Assembly: GCA_947071365.1 (NCBI GenBank) | Contig: CAMTFT010000168.1 | Location: 1 to 5,161, forward strand | From: an uncultured bacterium | Lineage (GTDB): Bacteria > Bacillota > Clostridia > Lachnospirales > Lachnospiraceae | Direction: 5' to 3' | DNA length: 5,161 bases | Shown: positions 1-5,115 of the stretch, in pieces | How positions within the stretch are numbered: the first letter of the stretch is position 1 | How the letters are laid out: every line of letters begins with the position of its first letter | The notes under the pieces: model-generated | The model's database searches: none | What the model saw: only the letters and a program-made list of their open reading frames with translations | Told to the model about the DNA's origin: nothing | Made by a program: the position numbers and the translations under genes

Positions 1-48
1 CGCGATGTAGCTCCGTCTCGTGGGCTCGGAGATGTGTATAAGAGACAG
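1..48 (+). other. Nextera i7-side adapter and index (not biological)
   Basis: Bases 15-29 are the Nextera read-2 adapter and 30-48 are the 19-bp Tn5 mosaic end, finishing AAGAGACAG at 48. Bases 7-14 (GTAGCTCC) occupy the i7 index position; the reverse complement GGAGCTAC is, from memory, index N718 of the Nextera XT v2 set. Bases 1-6 match the end of the P7 oligo with one mismatch. Organism DNA therefore starts at base 49. The ATG at 34 is inside the mosaic end and must not be used as a gene start. Confidence 0.98.
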
Positions 49-504
49 TTTCAGGTGGGTGATTATATTATAACCCAGGGTGAGGAGGGAACCGTAAAGA
101 AGATAGAGATTCTGTATACTACGCTCCATACGATGGATAACCGTCGCGTTATCGTACCGAACGGCAATCTGGCAAACAATGTTATTGTCAATGTGACTGC
201 TTCCGACAAACGGAAGCTGGAGATCAAGGTCGGGATTTCCTATGAGGACAGCATCCAAAAGGCCCGGGCCGTGATGGAGCGGCTGACCGAGGAAGAGGCG
301 GATGTGCTGAAGGATGAGGAGCATCAGGTCTTTGTGGCGGAGCTTGCCGAAAGCAGCGTGATCATGGGAATGCGATGCTGGGTGAAGACGGAGCAGTATC
401 ATCCCGTGCTCTGGCGATTGAATGAGAAAATAAAAGAAGGGTTCGAAGCGGAGGGGCTTCATATTCCGTATCCGCAGATCGATATTCATTTGAAGGAAAA
501 ATAG
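49..504 (+). CDS. MscS-family mechanosensitive ion channel, 5'-truncated
   Basis: This is the C-terminal 151 residues of a small-conductance mechanosensitive channel, an inner-membrane homoheptamer that opens under membrane tension to release solutes on hypo-osmotic shock. The visible part starts FQVGDYI, followed by G-x-x-GTV, then T-x-DNRRVIVPNG-x-L and NV-x-V-N, the hallmark of the MscS beta-domain. The GISYEDS stretch and the ending IPYPQIDIHL match the cytoplasmic alpha/beta domain and C-terminal strand of E. coli MscS. About the first 125-130 residues, including the three transmembrane helices and the pore-lining helix, are missing because the fragment was cut at base 49; this is a sampling artefact, not a biological truncation. 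The frame is open across the junction and the stop is TAG at 502-504. It converges on the transpeptidase gene and ends at the terminator at 546-601. The family is certain; which MscS paralogue is not. Confidence 0.93.
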   Translation, partial: FQVGDYIITQGEEGTVKKIEILYTTLHTMDNRRVIVPNGNLANNVIVNVTASDKRKLEIKVGISYEDSIQKARAVMERLTEEEADVLKDEEHQVFVAELAESSVIMGMRCWVKTEQYHPVLWRLNEKIKEGFEAEGLHIPYPQIDIHLKEK

Positions 505-545
505 AGTTTCTAAATATGCATGTGCTTAATATGCATACGGTGCAA

Positions 546-601
546 AAAAGTGTGCTTCCCTTTGCTTGCGTGAAAAACGAAGGCAGGAGAAGCACACTTT
601 T
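546..601. terminator. Bidirectional rho-independent terminator between convergent genes
   Basis: A perfect 13-bp stem is formed by 546-558 (AAAAGTGTGCTTC) and 589-601 (GAAGCACACTTTT). The inner part can also pair, 564-571 with 577-584, around a GAAAA loop at 572-576. Read rightward the stem ends in four Ts; read leftward it is followed by a run of six Ts (As at 544-549). It lies 41 bases after the mscS-family stop and downstream of the leftward transpeptidase gene, so it can stop transcription from both. Confidence 0.88.
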
Positions 602-670
602 CATATATCTGTCATAATCGAAGCATATTTACCGATTATAAATCATGAACGTATTGCGGCTTCGAGAATC

Positions 671-755
671 CTACTGATAACAGACTACATGGTATTTGTA
701 GCCGGCAGCGCCATGGATCAGACTACGGGACAGTTGTAGCAGAGAACCCGTGGAT
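671..755 (-). repeat. Decayed tandem copy of the 3' end of the L,D-transpeptidase gene
   Basis: Bases 671-721 align without gaps to 756-806, the end of the transpeptidase gene: by hand count 38 of 51 positions match, including 15 in a row (CTACTGATAACAGAC, covering the stop and the codons for VCYQ) and GATCAG at the far end. Translated leftward, 671-721 gives LIHGAAGYKYHVVCYQ-stop against LIYETVSYGYPVVCYQ-stop in the gene. Likeness fades further out, but the copy seems to begin right after the gene's stop with CCACGG, resembling the codons for the catalytic SHGC motif, with about 5 bases lost. The copy would then be about 82 bases against 87 in the gene. It has no start codon or catalytic cysteine and is not expected to make a protein. 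Confidence 0.75.
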
Positions 756-2123
756 CTACTGATAACAGACCACAGGATATCCATAACTGACAGTCTCATA
801 GATCAGCTTGGCCGCTTCGGTGGGGAGATTCACGCAGCCGTGGGAACCGTTGCTGCGGTAGATGCTGCCGCCGAATTCATTACGCCAGTTGGCGTCGTGT
901 AATCCGATGTTGCCATTGAAGGCCATCCAGTACTCTACGTAGGAGCTGTAGCCCGGGCCGTTGAGGACATCCGGGGACTGCATGTAGAAAATACTGTATA
1001 CACCGCCGGGGGTCTGGTTGTCTGTGCCGAAGGTGCCGGATACACAGTCCGTTTCCAGAAGCTGACGGCCGTCTTTGTAGAGCCATACCTTCTGGTTTTC
1101 AAGGTCTATCTCCACGTAGCTGTCGCCGATGTCGTTTGTCTCGCCAAATGCGCCGCCCTCATGAGCCCAGACAGGTTCCACCGTTTCAAGTGACGTGGAC
1201 TGCAGAAGCTCCTGGATCTGAGCTTTTGTTGATTCCGTGTCGAGCTTCCAGCCAAAGTTGCCCTTGTACAGTGTGATCTCTGTGCCGTGGCTGGTACGGA
1301 ATCTTCTGGGATTTCCCTGGGTATCGTATTTCTGCGCGAGCTGTTCTACGTAGGAAGTGAGGAAATCCGGGTCGAGAGTGAGCTTGTGATCCTCCGTTTC
1401 TATCATGTGTTCCCGCAGATCAGAGCTTCGCAGGAACTCGTACTTTGTTCCGAATTTCATGGCAATGCGGAGATCCCGGCATTCGCCATCCTCGGAGTAG
1501 GGATTTATGAGATCCGTGTCAGCCGATGCTTCGGCACTGATCCACGTACTGTTCAAAAGCCACATCTGGCTGCTGTTTCCCGTAAAATCACTTAAAATCA
1601 CAGAAGCTCCATTGAAAGGCTCATCTGCGACCAGTGTCAGGTATTTCCCATCGCGGGACTGTATGTAGAAGGCTCCGTTTTCCGCATTCTTAAGCTGCCA
1701 GGACTGGGATGCGGCATACCCGGAATCCTCAGGATGCTCCATGGCAGTCATTGAGACGGAAAGGCCGTCCGCTGAGGCGGTCAAGGCATCTCCGGTATGC
1801 AGCGCGCTGAAACGGCAGGCGATTCCGGGAAGATCCTCGAGATAAAATTTTTGCTGATTGACGTCAAGGGAACGGTACATCTGCAATGTTTTGCTGTCAG
1901 TATCCTGCACTGTACAGTGTTTCACGTCCAGTATAAAGGCAGGGTCAGCAGCGCTGGCTATCTCATACAGTCCCTGTGGAACGTCGGCGATGGAGACGAG
2001 GCCGCGGTCAGAGACAGATGAGGCAGCGTTGGAGGCGGCGAGCACAGTAGAAGCAGGGGACGCAGCCATAAAAAAAGCGGCTCCTGCCAGTAGTATGGAA
2101 AGAACGGTTTTGCGGTATTTCAT
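756..2123 (-). CDS. Secreted L,D-transpeptidase with ricin-like, PG-binding and YkuD domains
   Basis: This 455-residue protein probably forms 3-3 (L,D) cross-links in peptidoglycan, or attaches molecules to it, outside the membrane. Residues 1-30 are a signal peptide (MKYRK, hydrophobic core, ending VLAA). Residues ~51-192 look like a ricin-type beta-trefoil with three QxW-like repeats: QKF 91-93, QSW 140-142, QMW 186-188. Residues ~205-312 resemble the PG_binding_4 domain that precedes YkuD in clostridial enzymes (FRTSHGTEITL, GNFGWKLD). Residues ~333-453 are the YkuD catalytic domain: His409, 17 residues, then S-H-G-C-V-N with His428 and nucleophile Cys430. All catalytic residues are present and the protein looks full length. 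The start is supported by a strong site, TCCTCCT at 2131-2137 (AGGAGGA on the coding strand), 7 bases upstream. It is transcribed divergently from the TPR lipoprotein gene. The YkuD and signal-peptide calls are firm; the trefoil call is by motif, and its ligand is unknown. Confidence 0.93.
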   Translation of the reverse strand: MKYRKTVLSILLAGAAFFMAASPASTVLAASNAASSVSDRGLVSIADVPQGLYEIASAADPAFILDVKHCTVQDTDSKTLQMYRSLDVNQQKFYLEDLPGIACRFSALHTGDALTASADGLSVSMTAMEHPEDSGYAASQSWQLKNAENGAFYIQSRDGKYLTLVADEPFNGASVILSDFTGNSSQMWLLNSTWISAEASADTDLINPYSEDGECRDLRIAMKFGTKYEFLRSSDLREHMIETEDHKLTLDPDFLTSYVEQLAQKYDTQGNPRRFRTSHGTEITLYKGNFGWKLDTESTKAQIQELLQSTSLETVEPVWAHEGGAFGETNDIGDSYVEIDLENQKVWLYKDGRQLLETDCVSGTFGTDNQTPGGVYSIFYMQSPDVLNGPGYSSYVEYWMAFNGNIGLHDANWRNEFGGSIYRSNGSHGCVNLPTEAAKLIYETVSYGYPVVCYQ

Positions 2124-2155
2124 TGCAAGATCCTCCTGGTATATTTAGTGGAATG

Positions 2156-2202
2156 GTGCGCACGAATAAAAGCACATTTTATGTGCGAAGTACACCTGTG
2201 TA
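2156..2202. promoter_or_regulatory. Cluster of three short palindromes in the transpeptidase leader
   Basis: Three perfect dyads lie in 47 bases: GTGCGCAC at 2156-2163, GCACAT-TTT-ATGTGC at 2172-2186 and TACAC-CT-GTGTA at 2191-2202. Their centres are about 19.5 and 17.5 bp apart. All fall just downstream of the candidate leftward promoter, a usual place for repressor operators. The first can also pair with the second (CGCAC 2159-2163 with GTGCG 2183-2187), so alternative RNA hairpins in the leader are another possibility. No regulator family is identified. Confidence 0.4.
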
Positions 2203-2217
2203 TTTTCATTAAGAAAC

Positions 2218-2226
2218 ATTCTACCA
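2218..2226 (-). promoter_or_regulatory. Candidate promoter of the L,D-transpeptidase gene (extended -10)
   Basis: On the minus strand this reads TGGTAGAAT, an extended -10 box (TGn followed by TAGAAT, one change from TATAAT). No good -35 is found 16-18 bases upstream, which is tolerable for an extended -10 promoter. It would start transcription near 2211 and leave a leader of roughly 85 bases before the ATG at 2123. Confidence 0.45.
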
Positions 2227-2249
2227 CAAAAAGTATGTGCAGGACAGAG

Positions 2250-2288
2250 GATTTTTACAGGAAGTTACTGATTTTACAAGGATTTACT
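2250..2288 (+). repeat. Tandem ~20-bp direct repeat overlapping the TPR-gene -35 box
   Basis: GATTTTTACAGGAAGTTACT (2250-2269) is followed immediately by GATTTTACAAGGATTTACT (2270-2288). The two differ only by small shifts and a few bases. The second copy ends on the -35 hexamer at 2283-2288. A 20-bp period puts both copies on the same face of the helix, as with binding sites for response regulators or other activators. This may instead be chance in AT-rich promoter DNA. Confidence 0.45.
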
Positions 2289-2311
2289 AATATACCAATT
2301 TGTGCTATGAT
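2283..2311 (+). promoter_or_regulatory. Sigma-A-type promoter of leader ORF, TPR lipoprotein and probably hflX
   Basis: The -35 box is TTTACT (2283-2288, 4 of 6 to TTGACA). An exactly 17-bp spacer follows and includes an extended element, TGC at 2303-2305. The -10 box is TATGAT (2306-2311, 5 of 6 to TATAAT). Transcription should start near A2318, about 93 bases before the lipoprotein ATG. No other rightward promoter is evident before hflX. Confidence 0.72.
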
Positions 2312-2332
2312 ATCGTCAGTTAAAGAGCCTGT

Positions 2333-2407
2333 ATGCTGGTGCGGGAAGTGCTGCGCCAAAAGCCGGGCAAATCGTGGCCGCCTTCGGTGCGGTATGAAAG
2401 GAAATAA
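2333..2407 (+). CDS. Candidate 24-residue leader peptide upstream of the TPR lipoprotein gene
   Basis: An ATG at 2333 opens 24 codons ending at TAA 2405-2407, three bases before the ATG of the TPR gene. The peptide begins MLVREVLRQKPGK, continues SWPPS and ends VRYERK; it is strongly basic. A weak Shine-Dalgarno, AAAGAG at 2322-2327, lies 5 bases before the ATG and only a few bases after the predicted transcription start, so the ORF fills almost the whole leader. The downstream gene's own site, AGGA at 2399-2402, lies inside the last codons, which would allow translational coupling. Third positions are mostly G or C, as in the neighbouring genes. The same bases can fold into hairpins: GGTGC 2338-2342 with GCGCC 2353-2357, and a UUCG-capped stem at 2378-2392. 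It is therefore either a translated leader or a structured untranslated RNA. I do not recognise a family. Confidence 0.45.
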   Translation: MLVREVLRQKPGKSWPPSVRYERK

Positions 2408-2410
2408 TAC

Positions 2411-3472
2411 ATGGGAAATAAATTCAGAGGATCTGGTTGTGCGGTGGTGATAGCTGCGGCTATGCTGCTGGGTGGATGTGCCATGGGAGGCGCCACCGGC
2501 AAAAAGACTGTTCAGGGAAACAGTGCGCTCGATGCGGGAGAATACCAGCAGGCGCAGCAGCTTTTTCAGGAGGCAGTGCAGGAGGGCGAGGAGGAAATGC
2601 TGGCCTACCGCGGACTCGGAATGGCGTATATGGGACTGGCCAAATACGAGGAGGCGGAGATGGCATTCCAGGCGGCGTATGACTGCACCGATGATAAAAT
2701 GCCGGAAAACAGGCAGGATATACAACTGTATCTGGCGACCGTACAGTACCGCGGGGAAAAATATGAGGAAACGATCGCGACGTGCGATGATATCCTGAAG
2801 GAAAACGTGAAGGGAAATGCAGATGCGTATTTCCTGCGGGGGGCCAGTTATCTTTATGACGGGCTGCAGGAAGAGGCAGGCAGGGATTTTGACGCTGCCG
2901 TAGCCCTCGAACCGGAGGATTACGATCTGTATCTCAATATTTATGAATGCTACCGGGAAAGGAATCTTTCCGGGCTGGGGGGAGAGTATCTGCAAAGTGC
3001 GCTGAATATTCAGGGCGATGATGTAGAACACTATTACAACCGGGGCCGGATCTATTATTACCTCGAAAATTATGAGGAAGCACAGAGCCAGTTGATACGC
3101 CCTGTGGAAGAAAAGTATGAGCCGGCGATGTATCTGATCGGAAGGGTCTATCTGGCGATGGAGGATTACGAGCACGCCCAGGCGATTTACCAGCAGATAC
3201 AAAGTGAGTTCGGCGGAGGCGCGGAGACATTTAACGGCCTGGCGCTCTGTGCGATAGAGAGCGGGGATTACGATACGGCACTGTCCTGTATCAGCCAGGG
3301 GCTTGCCCTGGAGGGTACGGAGGGAAAGCAGGAGCTGTATTTCAATGAGATCGTTGCGTATGAAAGAAAACTCGATTTTGCGACTGCGAAAGCGAAGGCG
3401 CAGGAATATGTGCAGAACTACCCAAGCGATGAAGCGGGGCAAAGGGAGTGGACGTTCCTGTCAACGCGGTGA
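2411..3472 (+). CDS. TPR-repeat lipoprotein
   Basis: This is a 353-residue protein probably anchored by lipid on the outer face of the cytoplasmic membrane. Residues 1-23 form a lipoprotein signal peptide: basic FRGSG start, hydrophobic stretch 11-20, lipobox L20-G-G-C23, with Cys23 as the predicted lipidation and cleavage site. From about residue 33 to 340 the chain is a run of roughly eight or nine tetratricopeptide repeats, for example at 33-60, 65-98, 137-170, 206-234, 236-267 and 271-303, with recurring G-x-x-Y and Y-E-E-A signatures. TPR arrays bind partner proteins and have no catalytic role; the partner is unknown. AGGA at 2399-2402, 8 bases before the ATG, supports the start. It ends NYPSDEAGQREWTFLSTR, a natural-looking terminus. 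It is preceded by a leader ORF, followed 96 bp later by hflX on the same strand, and divergent from the transpeptidase gene. A cell-envelope role is plausible but inferred only from location and lipidation. Confidence 0.9.
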   Translation: MGNKFRGSGCAVVIAAAMLLGGCAMGGATGKKTVQGNSALDAGEYQQAQQLFQEAVQEGEEEMLAYRGLGMAYMGLAKYEEAEMAFQAAYDCTDDKMPENRQDIQLYLATVQYRGEKYEETIATCDDILKENVKGNADAYFLRGASYLYDGLQEEAGRDFDAAVALEPEDYDLYLNIYECYRERNLSGLGGEYLQSALNIQGDDVEHYYNRGRIYYYLENYEEAQSQLIRPVEEKYEPAMYLIGRVYLAMEDYEHAQAIYQQIQSEFGGGAETFNGLALCAIESGDYDTALSCISQGLALEGTEGKQELYFNEIVAYERKLDFATAKAKAQEYVQNYPSDEAGQREWTFLSTR

Positions 3473-3492
3473 CGGTATCCTGAAAGAGGATG

Positions 3493-3530
3493 TCCGGGCC
3501 AGTGCGACGACGGTTCAGGAACAGCCCGGA
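3493..3530 (+). other. GC-rich hairpin in the TPR gene-hflX gap
   Basis: TCCGGGC (3493-3499) and GCCCGGA (3524-3530) form a perfect 7-bp stem with a 24-base loop, 21 bases after the lipoprotein stop. No T-run follows, so it is not a normal intrinsic terminator. It could be an mRNA processing or stability element that sets different levels for the two genes, or it may be chance. The rest of the gap holds only the hflX ribosome-binding site. Confidence 0.35.
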
Positions 3531-3568
3531 AATCGGCATATCCCGGTGGCGAATGAGGAGAAAATAGT

Positions 3569-4810
3569 ATGGACATGATTGAATTTAAAGAGATCCGGGA
3601 AAGAGTGATTCTCGTGGGTGTTCAGCAGATGACAGGGGATGACACAGAGGAATCCGTGCGTGAGCTGGGAGAGCTGGCTGACACGGCTGGCGCAGAGGTG
3701 GCAGGGACGGTCATCCAGAGAAGAGAGAACATTCATCCGGGAACGTATATCGGAAAAGGGAAAATAGAGGAAGTACGGCAGCTCTTGTGGGAGACGGACG
3801 CTACAGGCATCATCTGTGATGATGAACTGAGCCCGGCGCAGCTCAACAATCTTCAGTACGAGCTTGACTGTAAGGTGATGGACCGGACGCTTTTAATTTT
3901 GGATATATTTGCGCGCCATGCCACATCCCGGGAAGGAAAAATACAGGTGGAGCTGGCGCAGCTTCGATACAGGGCCGCAAGGCTGACAGGGCTGGGCAAT
4001 TCGCTTTCCAGACTTGGCGGCGGCATTGGTACGAGAGGGCCTGGAGAGAAGAAGCTGGAGATGGATCGGCGGTTGATCCGCACGAGGATCAGCCATCTGA
4101 AGAGGGAACTGGAGGAGGTCATCCGGCACCGGGAGCTGATCAGGACACAGAGAAAAAAGACGGAGCAGAAGATCGTGGCTTTAGTGGGCTATACCTCCGT
4201 GGGAAAGTCCGCAATATTCCGCACACTGACGGGGGCAGACGTTTTGGAGGATGCGAAACTGTTTGCAACGCTGGATACGACCACGCGCGGAATCAAACTG
4301 TCCGGCAGCCAGGAGATACTGCTGACGGATACGGTAGGATTTATCCGGAAGCTGCCGCATCATCTTGTGGAGGCGTTCAAAAGCACGCTGGAGGAGGTAT
4401 GCTGTGCCGATATTCTGATCCACGTAGTGGATTCGTCGAGTTCCCAGATGGAGGCGCAGATGCATGTGGTGTATGAGACTCTGCGCGAGCTGGGAGCGGA
4501 CAAAAAGCCGGTCATCACCGTATTCAATAAACAGGATCTGCTGGAAACGCCGCAGAATTTCAGGGATTTCCGGGCAGAGCGGTGCATTTACGGTTCCGCA
4601 CATACGGGACAGGGCATGGAAGCGCTGAAAGATGCCATCGGGGATATCCTGCGGGCCCAGAAAATATATATTGAACGGTTGTATCCGTATGAAAAAGCGG
4701 GGCTGATCCAGATCATCCGCAAAAAGGGAGAGCTGCTGGAAGAGAAATATCAGGAGGACGGTATTTTTGTGAGAGCCTACGTACCGGAAAGCGTATATAT
4801 GAGCGTGTAA
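3569..4810 (+). CDS. hflX: Ribosome-associated GTPase HflX
   Basis: This is a 413-residue cytoplasmic GTPase of the HflX branch of the TRAFAC class. HflX binds the 50S subunit and splits or rescues stalled ribosomes, notably after heat or antibiotic stress. The N-terminal HflX domain shows HPGTYIGKGK (56-65), DDELSPAQLNNLQ (84-96) and VMDRTLLILDIFARHA (103-118). The glycine-rich linker LSRLGGGIGTRGPGEKK (146-162) and a basic coiled helix (~165-200) follow. The G domain has G1 GYTSVGKS (207-214), switch region LFATLDTTTR (231-240), G3 DTVGF (254-258), G4 NKQD (320-323) and G5 SA (343-344). The C-terminal part ends with GIFVRAYVPESVY. All GTP-binding motifs are present and the length is normal for Firmicutes. 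GAGGAG at 3555-3560, 8 bases before the ATG, fixes the start; a second ATG two codons later is less well spaced. The residue after GKS is Ala, where Thr is usual. It is probably co-transcribed with the TPR gene, as no separate promoter is evident. Confidence 0.97.
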   Translation: MDMIEFKEIRERVILVGVQQMTGDDTEESVRELGELADTAGAEVAGTVIQRRENIHPGTYIGKGKIEEVRQLLWETDATGIICDDELSPAQLNNLQYELDCKVMDRTLLILDIFARHATSREGKIQVELAQLRYRAARLTGLGNSLSRLGGGIGTRGPGEKKLEMDRRLIRTRISHLKRELEEVIRHRELIRTQRKKTEQKIVALVGYTSVGKSAIFRTLTGADVLEDAKLFATLDTTTRGIKLSGSQEILLTDTVGFIRKLPHHLVEAFKSTLEEVCCADILIHVVDSSSSQMEAQMHVVYETLRELGADKKPVITVFNKQDLLETPQNFRDFRAERCIYGSAHTGQGMEALKDAIGDILRAQKIYIERLYPYEKAGLIQIIRKKGELLEEKYQEDGIFVRAYVPESVYMSV

Positions 4811-4934
4811 TTTCCGCGATCAACAAGCCGTGCGGTTATGATTGCATGGATATTTGGCGCGGGCAGGAAGGCTGTTCTGCGTAAACGTCCGGCGGCCTGA
4901 AAGAAGAAACAGATTGGATTGTTCAAAAAAAATA

Positions 4935-4994
4935 CACGGAAATTACGGCGCCGCAAAAGCCCTGTAGATACGGGCTTTCGCGGCATTTTCGTGT
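4935..4994. terminator. Bidirectional rho-independent terminator downstream of hflX
   Basis: The core stem pairs GCCGC (4950-4954) with GCGGC (4980-4984) and AAAGCCC (4956-4962) with GGGCTTT (4972-4978), with one A/C mismatch between the two blocks and a 9-base loop. Rightward it is followed by ATTTTC, a short T-run that would end the hflX transcript. The helix can extend by pairing CACGGAAAT (4935-4943) with ATTTTCGTG (4985-4993). Read leftward this longer hairpin runs into eight Ts (As at 4925-4932), making the leftward direction the stronger terminator on paper. Confidence 0.82.
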
Positions 4995-5013
4995 CTATAT
5001 GTAGTAGTTTTTA

Positions 5014-5045
5014 ACAAAATCGCAACATATATGCTGTGCTTTTGT
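5014..5045. promoter_or_regulatory. 32-bp imperfect dyad just upstream of the right-end promoter
   Basis: The outer arms ACAAAA (5014-5019) and TTTTGT (5040-5045) are perfect, and the inner halves mostly pair around CATATATG at 5026-5033: 13 of 16 positions are complementary by hand count. It ends two bases before the -35 box, the normal place for an activator site. It is an operator-like element of unknown regulator and could instead be a cruciform or chance AT-rich symmetry. Confidence 0.45.
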
Positions 5046-5058
5046 AATTGACTTACAA
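5042..5058. promoter_or_regulatory. Inverted repeat TTGTAA-N5-TTACAA across the -35 box
   Basis: Six-base arms TTGTAA (5042-5047) and TTACAA (5053-5058) are perfectly complementary around TTGAC, the core of the -35 hexamer. A protein bound here would block RNA polymerase. Its half-site TTGTA recurs in the palindrome at 5092-5101, which suggests one repressor with two operators. Confidence 0.5.
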
Positions 5059-5076
5059 TAGGGGCGGTGCTATACT
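5048..5076 (+). promoter_or_regulatory. Near-consensus sigma-A promoter for a gene beyond the right edge
   Basis: TTGACT (5048-5053, 5 of 6 to consensus), a 17-bp spacer ending in the extended element TGC (5068-5070), and TATACT (5071-5076, 5 of 6) form the strongest promoter in the window. Transcription should start near 5083, so only about 33 bases of its transcript are present. The spacer contains GGGGCGG. Its gene is off the fragment. Confidence 0.8.
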
Positions 5077-5091
5077 GAAATCCGTAGCGTA

Positions 5092-5101
5092 ATTGTACAA
5101 T
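5092..5101. promoter_or_regulatory. Palindrome ATTGTACAAT just after the predicted transcription start
   Basis: This is a perfect 10-bp palindrome about 10-19 bases downstream of the predicted start near 5083, followed by another TACAA at 5101-5105. It shares TTGTA/TACAA half-sites with the repeat over the -35 box, the two centres being about 46 bp apart. It is a candidate second operator; the regulator is not identified. Confidence 0.42.
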
Positions 5102-5115
5102 ACAAGATATAGTGA

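Larger units (their letters stand above)
4811..5115. other. Non-coding stretch after hflX up to the fragment end
   Basis: No convincing gene is present in these 305 bases. The first 110 or so hold only a 20-codon ATG-to-stop run at 4838-4900 with no ribosome-binding site. From 4925 on there are a bidirectional terminator, an imperfect dyad, a strong rightward promoter and two further palindromes, listed separately. The layout shows that the hflX transcript ends here and that a new rightward gene starts beyond base 5115. Confidence 0.75.

Noticed and set aside
34..504. Open frame for the MscS protein beginning with ATG at 34
   Set aside because: The ATG and the next four codons are Tn5 mosaic-end sequence; the true gene starts upstream of the fragment.
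513..536. AATATGCAT repeated at 513-521 and 528-536 after the mscS stop
   Set aside because: It is only 9 bp in AT-rich DNA between a stop and a terminator, with no promoter nearby to regulate.
614..639. Weak dyad ATAATCG (614-620) and CGATTAT (633-639)
   Set aside because: It has a 7-bp AT-rich stem with a 12-base loop, no T-run and no nearby promoter; probably chance.
1287..1595. Rightward open frames inside the transpeptidase gene
   Set aside because: They lie opposite a well-supported gene with catalytic motifs and have no initiation signals of their own.
2318..2410. Known riboswitch in the TPR-gene leader
   Set aside because: I compared it from memory with ZTP, cyclic-di-GMP, cobalamin and THF classes and found no diagnostic core; an Infernal/Rfam search would decide.
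2255..3442. Long leftward open frame of 395 codons opposite the TPR gene
   Set aside because: It is an antisense shadow: low-complexity, Arg/Leu/Ile-rich protein with no recognisable domain, while the plus strand encodes clear TPRs with lipobox and ribosome-binding site.
3470..3568. Frameshift extending the TPR protein past its stop through a neighbouring open frame
   Set aside because: The protein already ends with a family-like C-terminus, the extra frame shows no TPR pattern, and the hflX ribosome-binding site occupies its end.
4838..4900. 20-codon ORF after hflX (starts MIAWIFGAG, ends RKRPAA)
   Set aside because: There is no ribosome-binding site or promoter, and the length is expected by chance.
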